A stretch of DNA of 64,000 bases. Source: Microcoleus sp. FACHB-61 (GTDB taxonomy: Bacteria; Cyanobacteriota; Cyanobacteriia; Cyanobacteriales; Microcoleaceae). The notes beneath the pieces were generated by a model. That model had not been told where the DNA came from. It did no database searches and saw only the letters and a program-made list of their open reading frames with translations. Within the stretch, counting starts at the first letter, position 1, and each line of letters opens with the position of its first letter. Shown in pieces: positions 1 to 8,310 of the stretch. Made by a program: the position numbers and the translations under genes. The stretch lies in the NCBI GenBank assembly GCA_014695295.1, contig JACJNY010000042.1:1-64000 (forward strand), read 5' to 3'.

Positions 1-861
1 GCCCAAACATAACGTTTTTCAGTGCGATGGTGTCCCGTTTCAATCTGTTGGTTATAACTAACGTTAATGCCTTCAAAGTTATTAGCTCTTCTGGTGTCAA
101 ACCATTCTTTAACCTGAGAATGTAAAGTGGGATGATTGGCTTTAAGAGATACAATATAATCAGCTTTTTTGTGGCGAATTTGTTTCACAATCTCGGTTTG
201 AGTTCCCATCGCATCAATGGTAACGATCGCCCCGGTCAAGTCTAATAATTCTAAGAGTGCCGGAATTGCCGTAATCTCGTTGGAATGATCCTCAACTTTA
301 ACTTGCCCTAAAACTAAACGCTGTTCACTTGCCCAAGCCGTGACCAAATGCAAAGCTTTTATGCCTTGATTACGGTCATAAGAACCTCTAACACTTTTGC
401 CATCGATGGGGATAATCTCGCCAACTATCGAACCAAGCATACTTTGAAGCCACTTCGCTAAACATTGTTCTAAAGCCTCAGGATTGATTCTTTCAAAGAC
501 TCGTCGAAAAGTATCATCACGCTTGGATACCATTGGGTAATTCGAGAAATTCCTCTAACCATTGCTGTTTAGCGATGCCATAATTTTCCATGTCTTCCCA
601 ACCTTCTGCACCGCTAATGACGGCTAAAATAGAGATTACTAAAATATCTTTTAATAAGTGTTTTTGGGTTCTTTGAACTCTGGGGTCGGGGAGCTCTGCT
701 ACATAATTCAATAAATTGGCTTGGATTTCACTCAGAGGTGTTAACTGTCGTTTTTCTGCTCTTTTAGCTTGAGATTTTACAGCGAGTTTCAATCTAGGTG
801 CAAAACCCTTTGTCATTGTCTTTAACTCCGTTTCAACTTGATTGACTTTGTTAAGATTCAA
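1..861 (-). pseudogene. ISAs1-family (H-repeat) transposase, frameshifted and cut by window edge
   Basis: The N-terminal 114 codons (861 down to 517) read as the H-repeat-associated N-terminal domain, including LPDPRVQRTQKHLLKDIL. This frame stops at 517. The protein continues in another frame from about position 525 to the window edge, with DDTFRRVFERINPEALEQ, then IPIDGKSVRGSYD and IVTIDAMGTQ, which carry two of the DDE aspartates. A single-base shift therefore separates the domains, just after the codons for LPNG. The third catalytic residue and the C-terminus would lie outside the window. The copy is probably inactive unless the shift is programmed; no classic slippery heptamer is evident at the junction. 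Confidence 0.85.
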
Positions 862-1122
862 ACTTAATTATAGCTTTGAGTTCGGTGCACAGATATAGAG
901 CCTATTGGCGGGTTTTTGTCAAGTACAATTTATACCAAATTAGATGAGCTTACCCTGCACAGAGCACCTGTTCGGCTGCTAAACATCAACTCAGAGATTC
1001 TATCTTGGAAATGCAACCAGCAAATGCGGCTGCAAGACTTCTAGATCGAACAAATGCAGCAGCAAGCTAGAGATGCTTTCCCCCTAATTCCAGAAGACTA
1101 AGCCGCAATTCAACTTATAAAT

Positions 1123-1258
1123 CAATACGGTTCAGTTAAAGTTTTTTTGTCATTGCCAGCGAATAGCGAAGCATAAGCCCTTCGGGCAGGCTTCGCCAAC
1201 GCAGTATCTGTTTTTCACAGGGTTTTGTATCCATGAGTGTCTTATCTGAACCGTATTG
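1123..1258. mobile_element. 136-bp MITE-like element with terminal inverted repeats
   Basis: The ends are an inverted repeat: CAATACGGTTCAG at 1123-1135 matches CTGAACCGTATTG at 1246-1258, and the homology continues weakly inward (TTAAAG against ATAAG). The interior has no coding capacity and holds a small palindrome around 1164-1197 (GCGAAG...CTTCGC). The size, the terminal repeats and the absence of a transposase fit a miniature inverted-repeat element mobilised by a parent IS elsewhere. No target-site duplication is obvious. The element lies exactly at the point where the reading frame of the gene at 1258-1386 leaves its expected sequence. Confidence 0.55.
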
Positions 1259-1386
1259 GGTACAGCCACAATTACCATCATAGCTTCGTCCCGGTGATGT
1301 GCCAAAGTGTAATCGATGACCTGTGTTTCCCGATTTTGCAAAAATCCAACTAATTGGTCAAATCCATTCCTTTTTATCGAGCGCAT
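1258..1386 (-). pseudogene. N-terminal remnant of a small cyanobacterial protein, truncated by the MITE-like element
   Basis: The first 43 codons (starting MRSIKRNGFDQLVGFLQ, ending HHRDEAMMVIVAVP) resemble the start of a short cyanobacterial hypothetical family in which 'VAVP' is normally followed by a GERWEVEF-type C-terminal half. Here the frame runs straight into the inverted-repeat end at 1258, and the downstream codons come from the element. The missing C-terminal half is not found on the far side of the element (below 1123), so insertion was accompanied by deletion. The family assignment is from memory of the motif and is moderate; the junction with the repeat is seen directly. Confidence 0.5.
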
Positions 1387-1406
1387 CTCCTGTCGCTGTC
1401 AATAAC

Positions 1407-2135
1407 TCAACCCAAACCCATAGCATCATTTTCACATATTAATAATTTACCTTTTCCCTGATAATACCAAACATAACCCTCTCCACCGCCTTTGCCAAAA
1501 TGACCTAATTTTCGATAATCTTCTTCAATCCCCTTGGTAAATCCTTTTACTAAATCGCAATCAGCTATCAAAGTTTCACCTTGTTTGAGTTCGACAATCT
1601 TAGCAGGTGAATTAGTACCTGCTACAACAGTAGCTTTTTGCTCGCGCAAAGCTGTAACAGCAATTCTCCACCTACCGTCATTAGAAGCAGCCACTTGTCG
1701 GAATTTCAGTTTTTTAGCACCGATAACTACATTGTCCGAACAAAACTGAAATACACCGTCATCAAACTCCCACTGCTCCGCATCCGAAAGGTCGATCGGC
1801 GTATAATGCAGGAAATGCCCTTTTTGTCTCGGTTCGAGCTTCACCGTACCAGTCCCTTGATATACGGGAGCGTTGTAGTCCATTTCCGTTGTCAAAGATA
1901 CCCACATATCTTTCAAACGGTTATCCGTTTTATAAACACCGGAAGTCAATTTCCCCATACACCAATGCAGCGCACCTTTTTGAATGATCGCTCCCGAATT
2001 GTTCAAGTTAATTTCCACTTGCTGAACTAACGGAATATTTTTAGTGGGATGGTAAAACTTATTGGTTTCAGGATTGATGTTATTTTGGATGTACCACAAA
2101 TCCGTTGGTTCCAAAACCTTAATTTCGTATTTCAT
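1407..2135 (-). CDS. AIM24/TRAP-like family protein (tentative)
   Basis: A 242-residue soluble protein with no signal peptide or membrane segment. The region around NNSGAIIQKGALHWCMGKL resembles the 'AIIQAGAM' segment of AIM24-family beta-rich proteins, and the C-terminal part has a Gly-rich stretch (GHFGKGGGEGYVWYYQGKGKL). A good ribosome binding site (GAGGT) lies a few bases upstream of the ATG at 2135. AIM24 proteins have no firm bacterial function. The gene stands alone, divergent from the GH57 gene. The family call could be wrong; the coding call is firm. Confidence 0.6.
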   Translation of the reverse strand: MKYEIKVLEPTDLWYIQNNINPETNKFYHPTKNIPLVQQVEINLNNSGAIIQKGALHWCMGKLTSGVYKTDNRLKDMWVSLTTEMDYNAPVYQGTGTVKLEPRQKGHFLHYTPIDLSDAEQWEFDDGVFQFCSDNVVIGAKKLKFRQVAASNDGRWRIAVTALREQKATVVAGTNSPAKIVELKQGETLIADCDLVKGFTKGIEEDYRKLGHFGKGGGEGYVWYYQGKGKLLICENDAMGLG

Positions 2136-2315
2136 AATTTACCTCGCCTATTTACGTGAAATGTGTTAAACATTTTACCCAAGATTAGGAGCTGCCGCGC
2201 TCCCGGACTTATCTTGTGAAATTAATCTTTGGCAGACATCCTCTGCTACTGTTAAAGTATCTAGCTATCTTAGCAATAGCAGACAGCGCCCCTCCACAAT
2301 TGTTGAGAAAAATTT

Positions 2316-3812
2316 ATGCCTGCGATCGCACAATCTCCCAATTTACCAATTTTACAAGAAATCAACTCAGGATTGCCCAATATTTGTGGCTCAGAAGCAG
2401 AAATTGATGCCGCAGCCAATAGCAACGAACCAATCTTTCTACCTACGACAAATCTGCGCCTGGAAAACATTCAAGCCGGATTCGCCTGCGCCCTGCATAT
2501 GCACCAACCGACAATTCCTGCCGGTGCAAACGGCGAACTGATCAGCAATCTCCAGAATATGTTTGAACATCCCAACCAAGGAGATAACCACAACGCCGGA
2601 GTGTTTGCTTGGTGCTATTCCCGAATGGGGGAATTTATTCCCCAACTGATTGCCGAAGGCTGCAACCCGCGAATTATGCTCGATTATTCGGGCAACTTAT
2701 TGTGGGGATTGCGCCAAATGGGACGCGACGATATCTTTGATAATCTCAAGCGGATTACCTGCGATACTCAATATCAACCTCACGTAGAATGGCTGGGCAC
2801 AATGTGGAGTCACGCCGTCATTCCCTCAACTCCCATTCCCGACATCAAACTCCAAATTCAAGCATGGCAACATCATTTTGCGGCAATTTTTGGCTTGGAT
2901 GCCCTGAAGCGCGTTAAAGGTTTTTCGCCCCCAGAAATGCACTTTCCCAATCATCCAGATACACTGTACGAATACATCAAAGCTTTGAAAGAATGTGGCT
3001 ACCGCTGGCTGATGGTACAGGAACATTCTGTAGAAAATCCCGACGGTTCGGGATTGTCGCAAGACCAAAAATATATTCCCAACCGTTTAGTTGCCTGCAA
3101 TTCTCACGGCGAAACAATCAGCATCACTGCTTTGATTAAAACCCAAGGTTCGGATACGAAATTGGTCGGTCAAATGCAGCCGTATTACGAAGCGAAAGGA
3201 CGCAATAAACAGCAAATTGGCAATATTACAATTCCTTCTTTAGTCACCCAGATTGCCGACGGCGAAAATGGCGGCGTGATGATGAATGAATTTCCCAGCG
3301 CCTTTGTCAAAGCTTGGCACGAAAACCGCGAACAAGGCGGCGGAAAATCCGGTGTTGTTGGTTTAAACGGCACTGAATATTTGGAGATAATTGAAGCGGC
3401 GGGGGTTAATCCTGATGATTATCCGATTTGTCAGGGGATTAACCAGCACAAAATCTGGCACCTAGTCGATCCTGATAATGCGACGCCGGAAAAAGTGGAA
3501 AGTGCGATCGCCCAACTCAAGCAAACCGACCATAATTTTCACATGGATGGTGCTTCTTGGACTAACGATTTGAGTTGGGTGAAAGGCTACGAAAATGTCT
3601 TGGAACCGATGAATCTACTCAGCGCTGCATTTCACAAAAAATACGACCCGCTGGTGCAGCAAGATGCTTCAGTTACCAAGCAGTTTGAATACCAGCAAGC
3701 TTTGCTTTACAACTTGTTGCTACAAACAAGCTGTTTCCGCTATTGGGGACAGGGAACTTGGACTGATTACGCGCGGGAACTTTACAACCGCGGCGCTGCT
3801 TTAATGAAGTAG
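2316..3812 (+). CDS. Glycoside hydrolase family 57 protein
   Basis: A 498-residue protein. After a variable N-terminus of about 50 residues comes the GH57 start FACALHMHQPTIP, then MLDYSGNLLWGLRQMG, and KGFSPPEMHFP, whose Glu near residue 207 sits where the GH57 catalytic nucleophile is expected (the 'PE' motif). GH57 enzymes act on alpha-glucans (amylase, branching enzyme, glucanotransferase). This subtype is common in cyanobacteria and its substrate is not known to me, so a role in glycogen or other alpha-glucan turnover is inferred. It has no signal peptide, so the protein is presumably cytoplasmic. It stands alone. Confidence 0.85.
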   Translation: MPAIAQSPNLPILQEINSGLPNICGSEAEIDAAANSNEPIFLPTTNLRLENIQAGFACALHMHQPTIPAGANGELISNLQNMFEHPNQGDNHNAGVFAWCYSRMGEFIPQLIAEGCNPRIMLDYSGNLLWGLRQMGRDDIFDNLKRITCDTQYQPHVEWLGTMWSHAVIPSTPIPDIKLQIQAWQHHFAAIFGLDALKRVKGFSPPEMHFPNHPDTLYEYIKALKECGYRWLMVQEHSVENPDGSGLSQDQKYIPNRLVACNSHGETISITALIKTQGSDTKLVGQMQPYYEAKGRNKQQIGNITIPSLVTQIADGENGGVMMNEFPSAFVKAWHENREQGGGKSGVVGLNGTEYLEIIEAAGVNPDDYPICQGINQHKIWHLVDPDNATPEKVESAIAQLKQTDHNFHMDGASWTNDLSWVKGYENVLEPMNLLSAAFHKKYDPLVQQDASVTKQFEYQQALLYNLLLQTSCFRYWGQGTWTDYARELYNRGAALMK

Positions 3813-3823
3813 GAGAATTTCTC

Positions 3824-3885
3824 GTAGGGTGCCCCGCAAACAAACTGTTGGATCAGCGTCAAATATCGGCGCTGACGCACCCTAC
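3824..3885. repeat. Imperfect inverted repeat downstream of the GH57 gene
   Basis: GTAGGGTGC at 3824-3832 is matched by GCACCCTAC at 3877-3885, with further partial pairing inside (CAGCG/CGCTG). GTAGGGTGC/GCACCCTAC motifs recur elsewhere in the window as short dispersed palindromes. It may act as a weak terminator or as a small dispersed repeat; it lacks a T-run. Confidence 0.5.
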
Positions 3886-3955
3886 ATCTAGAAAGCTTTA
3901 TTGATAAAGAGAGGACTAAAGTCCTCACTACAAACACGGATTTACCAATTACTGC

Positions 3956-4255
3956 CTACATTTCTTGCATCAACCGCAAATAATTCTGCCGCATCTGCGT
4001 CATATTTTCCATCATTCTATTAGCCATATCTTTCTCAACATCGCTCATTTGTTGCCAAAATAAAGCAGATCGCCTCGCCATAATTGCTTCTTCCCACAGC
4101 ATCTCCAAAAGTTGCGCCGCCATTGGGTTTTCAGCATCGATAATCCCACACAATTGCTCGAAAGCCCGGTTGGCTTCGGTGTGAGTGCTAACATCCTGAA
4201 CCAGGCTTAGGCATTTTTTGAGTTGTACGATCGGATTTTCAGAAGAGTAAGCCAT
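3956..4255 (-). CDS. Conserved hypothetical protein, helical
   Basis: A 99-residue protein, almost entirely alpha-helical in character, with many Met, Gln and Glu residues (ending MTQMRQNYLRLMQEM), and no membrane segment. I do not recognise a named domain. Composition and codon use look like a real cyanobacterial gene and not a shadow frame. It lies between the GH57 gene (convergent) and a repeat-rich intergenic stretch. Function unknown. Confidence 0.6.
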   Translation of the reverse strand: MAYSSENPIVQLKKCLSLVQDVSTHTEANRAFEQLCGIIDAENPMAAQLLEMLWEEAIMARRSALFWQQMSDVEKDMANRMMENMTQMRQNYLRLMQEM

Positions 4256-4279
4256 AATTTCACAAAAAACACTCGGTAA

Positions 4280-4660
4280 GTGGGAAGCTCAGTGGCTTTA
4301 GCCCTGAGAGGAAAACGACCAGGCGGTTAAAACCACCTTGAATCCCCTTTCGGGGTTGGAGAGGTATGGTAGCCTCTCCGGTGAGGTATGGTAGCCTCAA
4401 TCTCCCTTGCGGGGTAATGTTCGCTTCGACCTGGTTATAAAGGCTTGTTAGACCTGCAACACTGTTTCAGTGACTTTAAAACTGTTTAATTGCAGATGAC
4501 AGAGCGGAAAACTAGCGTCGCATTCTCCGGTGTCGTGACCCAAATAACGTCTCCTCTTACGAGGGGTCTGGTCAGTACAGCTTGCGAGAGATTGCTCGCG
4601 ACCAAGCTCAGTCCTTTTAGGGCTGAGTTACTGACTAAGATAAGCGACAAAATTTACACT
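4280..4660. repeat. Hairpin-rich non-coding stretch, possibly a transposon relic
   Basis: No credible gene. The stretch is a run of small palindromes and repeats: GAGGTATGGTAGCCTC occurs twice (4361-4376 and 4383-4398). CCCCTTTCGGGG lies just before it, GCGAG/CTCGC at 4584-4599, and CTCAG/CTGAG at 4607-4627. The left part, with 'GTGGCTTTAGCCCTGAGAGG', resembles the non-coding ends of IS200/IS605-type elements. I cannot find a tnpA or tnpB frame, so a decayed or non-autonomous relic is only an inference. Confidence 0.4.
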
Positions 4661-4673
4661 GATACCTTTGACA

Positions 4674-5288
4674 TTACAAGAGTTGTGACACAGCCGTACA
4701 GTTCCCTACATACCAGCGCCAAGGCAAATCCATTCCTTGAGAAATCCCGATCCGCGTAGTTTGCACAAAATTTATTGTACCCTCCTCCACAGCTTGCTGA
4801 AAGTGTTCGCTCCGGTGTTCCAACCGCAGCGGTTGGCCTGCACCCAAGGGAAAACCGCTTAAAGTTCGATCGATATCCAGCACCTTACACAGTTTCCCAG
4901 GCCCGGCGGCGAGGCGCGATCGCTTCTTCTCGGGAATTCCAGCGAATCCCTTGGGAAGCGCATCTACCTGCAAAGCTCGAATCAGCACAGCACTAGCAAC
5001 TCCCTCTGCATCAGTCACGACATTAAAGCAATGGTACATCCCGTAGATTAAGTAAACGTAGCTCATACCCGCAGGCCCGAACATCACCTCATTGCGAGGA
5101 GTTCGCTGCCGGTAAGCATGACAAGCGGGGTCTCCCGGGCCGTAAGCTTCGGTTTCGACAATAATGCCCCGAATCGTCTCGCCGTCAGGAAACTGCCGCA
5201 CCAGCGAGCACCCCAGCAAATCTGGCGCTACGCTGGTAGATGGCCGCGCCAGCCAAAAAGATTCTACAATCTGAGTATTTGCACTCAC
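4674..5288 (-). CDS. 3-methyladenine DNA glycosylase (AAG/MPG family)
   Basis: A 204-residue protein typical in length for bacterial AAG-type glycosylases, which excise alkylated purines in base excision repair. Visible family motifs are DLLGCSLVR, the catalytic region IIVETEAYGPGDPACHA (the Glu activates the water), FGPAGMSYVYLIYGMYHCFNV for damaged-base recognition, and RLAAGPGKLCKVLDID. The ATG at 5288 lies just upstream of the DLLG motif region. It is divergently transcribed from the small gene starting at 5309, so the two share a promoter region of about 20 bp. Confidence 0.93.
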   Translation of the reverse strand: MSANTQIVESFWLARPSTSVAPDLLGCSLVRQFPDGETIRGIIVETEAYGPGDPACHAYRQRTPRNEVMFGPAGMSYVYLIYGMYHCFNVVTDAEGVASAVLIRALQVDALPKGFAGIPEKKRSRLAAGPGKLCKVLDIDRTLSGFPLGAGQPLRLEHRSEHFQQAVEEGTINFVQTTRIGISQGMDLPWRWYVGNCTAVSQLL

Positions 5289-5308
5289 TCAACAACAGCA
5301 GGTAAATT

Positions 5309-5431
5309 ATGGACGTTAAGTTAGTTTTAGCAGTCTTGACAGCAGTTTTCACCGTTTGCTGTCTGTTCTTTGGTACAAAAAACGGATTCTACGATACTGA
5401 CAAGTATCACGGTAACGGTTCTGCTCACTAA
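5309..5431 (+). CDS. 40-residue single-membrane-span protein, NdhP-like
   Basis: The start MDVKLVLAVLTAVFTVCCLFF is one hydrophobic span of about 18 residues. It is followed by a polar tail ending in GFYDTDKYHGNGSAH. Length, topology and the conserved-looking tail fit a thylakoid small subunit. From memory it resembles NdhP of the cyanobacterial NDH-1 complex, but I cannot confirm that without a search. A strong terminator follows immediately, so it is a single-gene transcript. Coding status is well supported; the name is tentative and therefore not used as the gene symbol. Confidence 0.7.
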   Translation: MDVKLVLAVLTAVFTVCCLFFGTKNGFYDTDKYHGNGSAH

Positions 5432-5463
5432 TTTTAGGCGATTGTTAGTTGCTTAAAAAAAAA

Positions 5464-5496
5464 CCGCTGTCTGTTATTCAGACGGCGTTTTTTTTA
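5464..5496 (+). terminator. Rho-independent terminator after the NdhP-like gene
   Basis: The stem GCTGTCTG / CAGACGGC (one G-T pair) has a TTATT loop and is followed by a run of eight T. It lies about 33 bp after the stop codon. Confidence 0.85.
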
Positions 5497-5649
5497 GGAA
5501 CCACAGAGGCCACAGAGGACGCAGAGAAAGAGACAAGAGAGAGCAGAAAGAATGAAAAGAAGTTGACAAATGATGAGACAGCAGATTGCTGTATTTGCTG
5601 CAATTAAGGATGAATTGTGCCATCTGGCATTTTAGCTTCTTGCAAGCTA

Positions 5650-6973
5650 GTACAGCTCGGCGTAAGTAGACAGACTATATTTGTGGTAGAATAACATAGT
5701 TAGTTTAGACCAGTTTCGGTAGGTGATAAAGGAGTCATATATGGCCTTATTAATGCCTAAAATATTAAAATTAAGCGATGGCGAGCGTCATCAACTTAAC
5801 CAGTTGAGCAAGAGACACAACACGCCGCAACAGATCGTGCTACGAGCCAAAATCATTCTGATGGCATCTGATGGTCAAAACCATCGTGAAATAGCCCGAA
5901 GCCTAGAGATTAACCGGCAGATGGCTCGTTTATGGCGAAACCGATGGTTGGAGAGCGAGGGAAAAGACTTATCGATTTTGCAAAGATTACAAGATCGAGA
6001 GCGTGTTGGCGCACCAGTAAAATTTAGCATGGAACAAGTAACCGAGTTATTTGCACTCGCCTGTTCCTCACCGTCAGATTATGGACGACCAATAAGTCAC
6101 TGGACAGCTAGAGATCTGGCGGAGGAAATCATAAAACAAGGCATTATTGAAAGTATATCAGTCCGCCATGTTGGCAGATTATTAGAAGAAGCAGAAATTA
6201 AACCACACGCCTCGCGCTACTGGTTAACCCCCCCCTGTGGATGAAGAATTTGATGCAAAAGTTAAAGATATTACAGGCTTATATCTGACTGCGATTGAAC
6301 GCAGTCAAAATGGAGAACACACTATATCAGTTGATGAAATGACAGGGATTCAAGCCCGATGAGCGTCTCGAAAAAGACTTACCAATGCGACCCGGGAAAG
6401 TTGCAAGAAGAGAGTTTGAATATATTCGTCATGGTACGCAGACCTTGATCGCTAATTTCAATATTGCGAATGGTAAGATAATCGAGCCAACTTGCGGAGA
6501 TTCGAGAACAGAATCAGATTTTTTACTGAATATTCGTCACATCATTGAAACTGACCCTGATGCCAAAAAATGGCATCTAATTATGGATTGTCTGAATACT
6601 CACCAATCTGAATCACTGGTGCGTTTGGTCGCCGAAAAAGAAGGCTTAGATATCGACCTCGGTATTAAGGGAAAAAGCGGCATACTTCAATCTATGAAAT
6701 CTCGCGCAGTTTTTTTAAGTGACCCAACACATCAAATTGTTTTCCATTACACACCAAAACATTCTTCGTGGCTTAATCAAATAGAGATTTGGTTCAGCAT
6801 TTTGGTGCGGAAATTACTTAAAAGAGCAAGTTTCACCAGTGAGTACGATCTGAAAAATCGCATCCTCAATTTTATTAACTACTTTAATCAAACAATGGCC
6901 AAACCTTTTAAGTGGACATATAAGGGTAAAGTCTTGGCTGGTTAATAGTCTGTGTATTTACGCCGAGCTGTAC
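5650..6973. mobile_element. IS630-family insertion sequence, complete ends, dead transposase
   Basis: Terminal inverted repeats are seen directly: GTACAGCTCGGCGTAAGTAG at 5650-5669 is answered at the right end by the complement reading TACGCCGAGCTGTAC, ending at 6973. ACAGACTAT continues the match inside. Both ends are flanked by TA (5648-5649 and 6974-6975), the target duplicated by IS630 elements, within a CTAG context. The element is about 1.32 kb and carries one transposase gene, which is frameshifted twice. Confidence 0.9.
5723..6945 (+). pseudogene. IS630-type transposase with two frameshifts
   Basis: The N-terminal frame (5723-6244) encodes the HTH region (HREIARSLEINRQMARLWRNRW) and a winged-helix-like part up to ASRYWLTPP. 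After a run of eight C (6228-6235) the protein continues one base out of frame, with VDEEFDAKVKDITG and [10 protein letters not shown] (first catalytic Asp). Near 6356-6361 a second shift leads to [29 protein letters not shown] (second Asp) and [18 protein letters not shown] (catalytic Glu). All DDE residues survive, so decay is recent. The C-run could be a slippage site, but the second shift argues for a pseudogene. Confidence 0.88.
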
Positions 6974-6975
6974 TA

Positions 6976-7698
6976 GCATTCGAGAAGTCAGCGCATCCCA
7001 TGAGGTTGAAACGCATTGTCGCTCCTTGATCCGTTGCTTTCATATTGAAACCAACTATTACATTTTCTGGGTTATTCTGTTCTGGAACAGCCGTGACATT
7101 AAAATCCATATTTGCTTCTTTTTCATTAGCCTCAAGGTTGAAAGTAGCGAGAATCCAGCAGTAACTAAATTATTTAATTTCATAAATATCCGAAAAGCTT
7201 GGGCGGCTTTCTCTCGCGGTTAATAGATTTCTGCAATAGTGCGATCGGCCTCTCCAGAATTCGCACAATAAAATTGCAGGCATCCCCCACAAGCAGTCTG
7301 GCGCAATTAAACACCGCCGGACTTATAGATTCCGCCTCCTTTCCCTCGCCAGTGCTGCTTTGAGTTTCGGACTCGCCCCCTCCGTCTGCTTCACTTTGCT
7401 GTGAGCAGTCCACAAACGGAATTTATTCTTACCCGAAAGCGCCCATTTGCATATACCTGCGGACTGAAATAAAAGAAACTTTATTTATATCGCTGGAATG
7501 AGCCAATTTTCGAGAGACTTGAGGATGATTAAATACAAAGGCAATACCGTACCTGCGCTGTTAAGTTCTCAGCAACTACTTTTTTGGGCAAAATTGCTTC
7601 GAGAAATTAATTTACTCTAAAAACTGTTGGCAGCAGCTCAGGTTTCTCAACCTCGCCAGAACACACCCTACCTGTAATCCCGACAATTCGGAGCGGTA
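6976..7698. other. Intergenic stretch of about 720 bp without a convincing gene
   Basis: Short frames on both strands have no recognisable domain, lack ribosome binding sites and have poor composition. The last 100 bases before 7699 probably hold the promoter of the lipoprotein gene. I see no repeat, hairpin or RNA gene here that I can support. Confidence 0.5.
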
Positions 7699-8202
7699 AT
7701 GAACACAATCAAACCCGAACCCCAAAGATCGCGCTTCATGGCTCTGCTGCTGACAACGCTGCTGACCTTTCCCTTTGTGAGTGCTTGCGGTTCTGACGAT
7801 CGAACTGTCGCTCCCCCGCCTCCTGTTGACAATTCTCGCGCTGGAGGAGTGCAAACTAATCGTGGCTCCACTCCTTCCCCACAAGCGAAAAAAGGACTGA
7901 GCAATGCTCAAAAAGTAGGGATTACTTTAGCAGGAGCAGCCGCCCTTTACTACATCTACAATCAGCACAAAAATAAACAAGAAAAGGGGCCGCAGGGAAA
8001 ACATTACCTTTCCAAAAACGGTCGGGTTTACTACCGCGATGCCCAGAATCGCGCGGTCTGGGTAACGCCCCCGCCTGAAGGAATTAAAGTTCCGGAGTCC
8101 GAGGCAACGCGTTACCGCGAATTCCAGGGGTACAACAACCAAAATACCGGTCGAGACCTCACTACCTTGCCGGAAGCTACAAGTCCTGTTCCCGCACAGT
8201 AG
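7699..8202 (+). CDS. Putative lipoprotein, conserved cyanobacterial hypothetical
   Basis: A 167-residue protein with an N-terminal basic region, a hydrophobic core and a lipobox FVSAC near residue 30, indicating a lipid-anchored protein. A Pro-rich linker (APPPPVDN) follows, then a second hydrophobic segment (VGITLAGAAALYYIY), and a C-terminal part beginning HYLSKNGRVYYRD that may be a small beta domain. No named family is recognised. It is followed after about 108 bp by the repeat protein gene in the same direction, so the two may be co-transcribed. Confidence 0.7.
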   Translation: MNTIKPEPQRSRFMALLLTTLLTFPFVSACGSDDRTVAPPPPVDNSRAGGVQTNRGSTPSPQAKKGLSNAQKVGITLAGAAALYYIYNQHKNKQEKGPQGKHYLSKNGRVYYRDAQNRAVWVTPPPEGIKVPESEATRYREFQGYNNQNTGRDLTTLPEATSPVPAQ

Positions 8203-8310
8203 TCTAAGCATTTGAGATTTTAGATTGCAGGTTCCGTGACTTTCAATTAAATCTGGGATTCCCAATCTAAAACAGTCGTTTTTCAACACATAAAAAAGAG
8301 GAACTTTATC

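Noticed and set aside
4490-4759. 89-codon frame on the plus strand
   Set aside because: It overlaps hairpin-rich DNA and the antisense of the glycosylase gene, with no binding site or domain.
7026-7223. 65-codon Phe/Ile-rich frame
   Set aside because: AT-rich composition explains it; no ribosome binding site and no recognisable domain.
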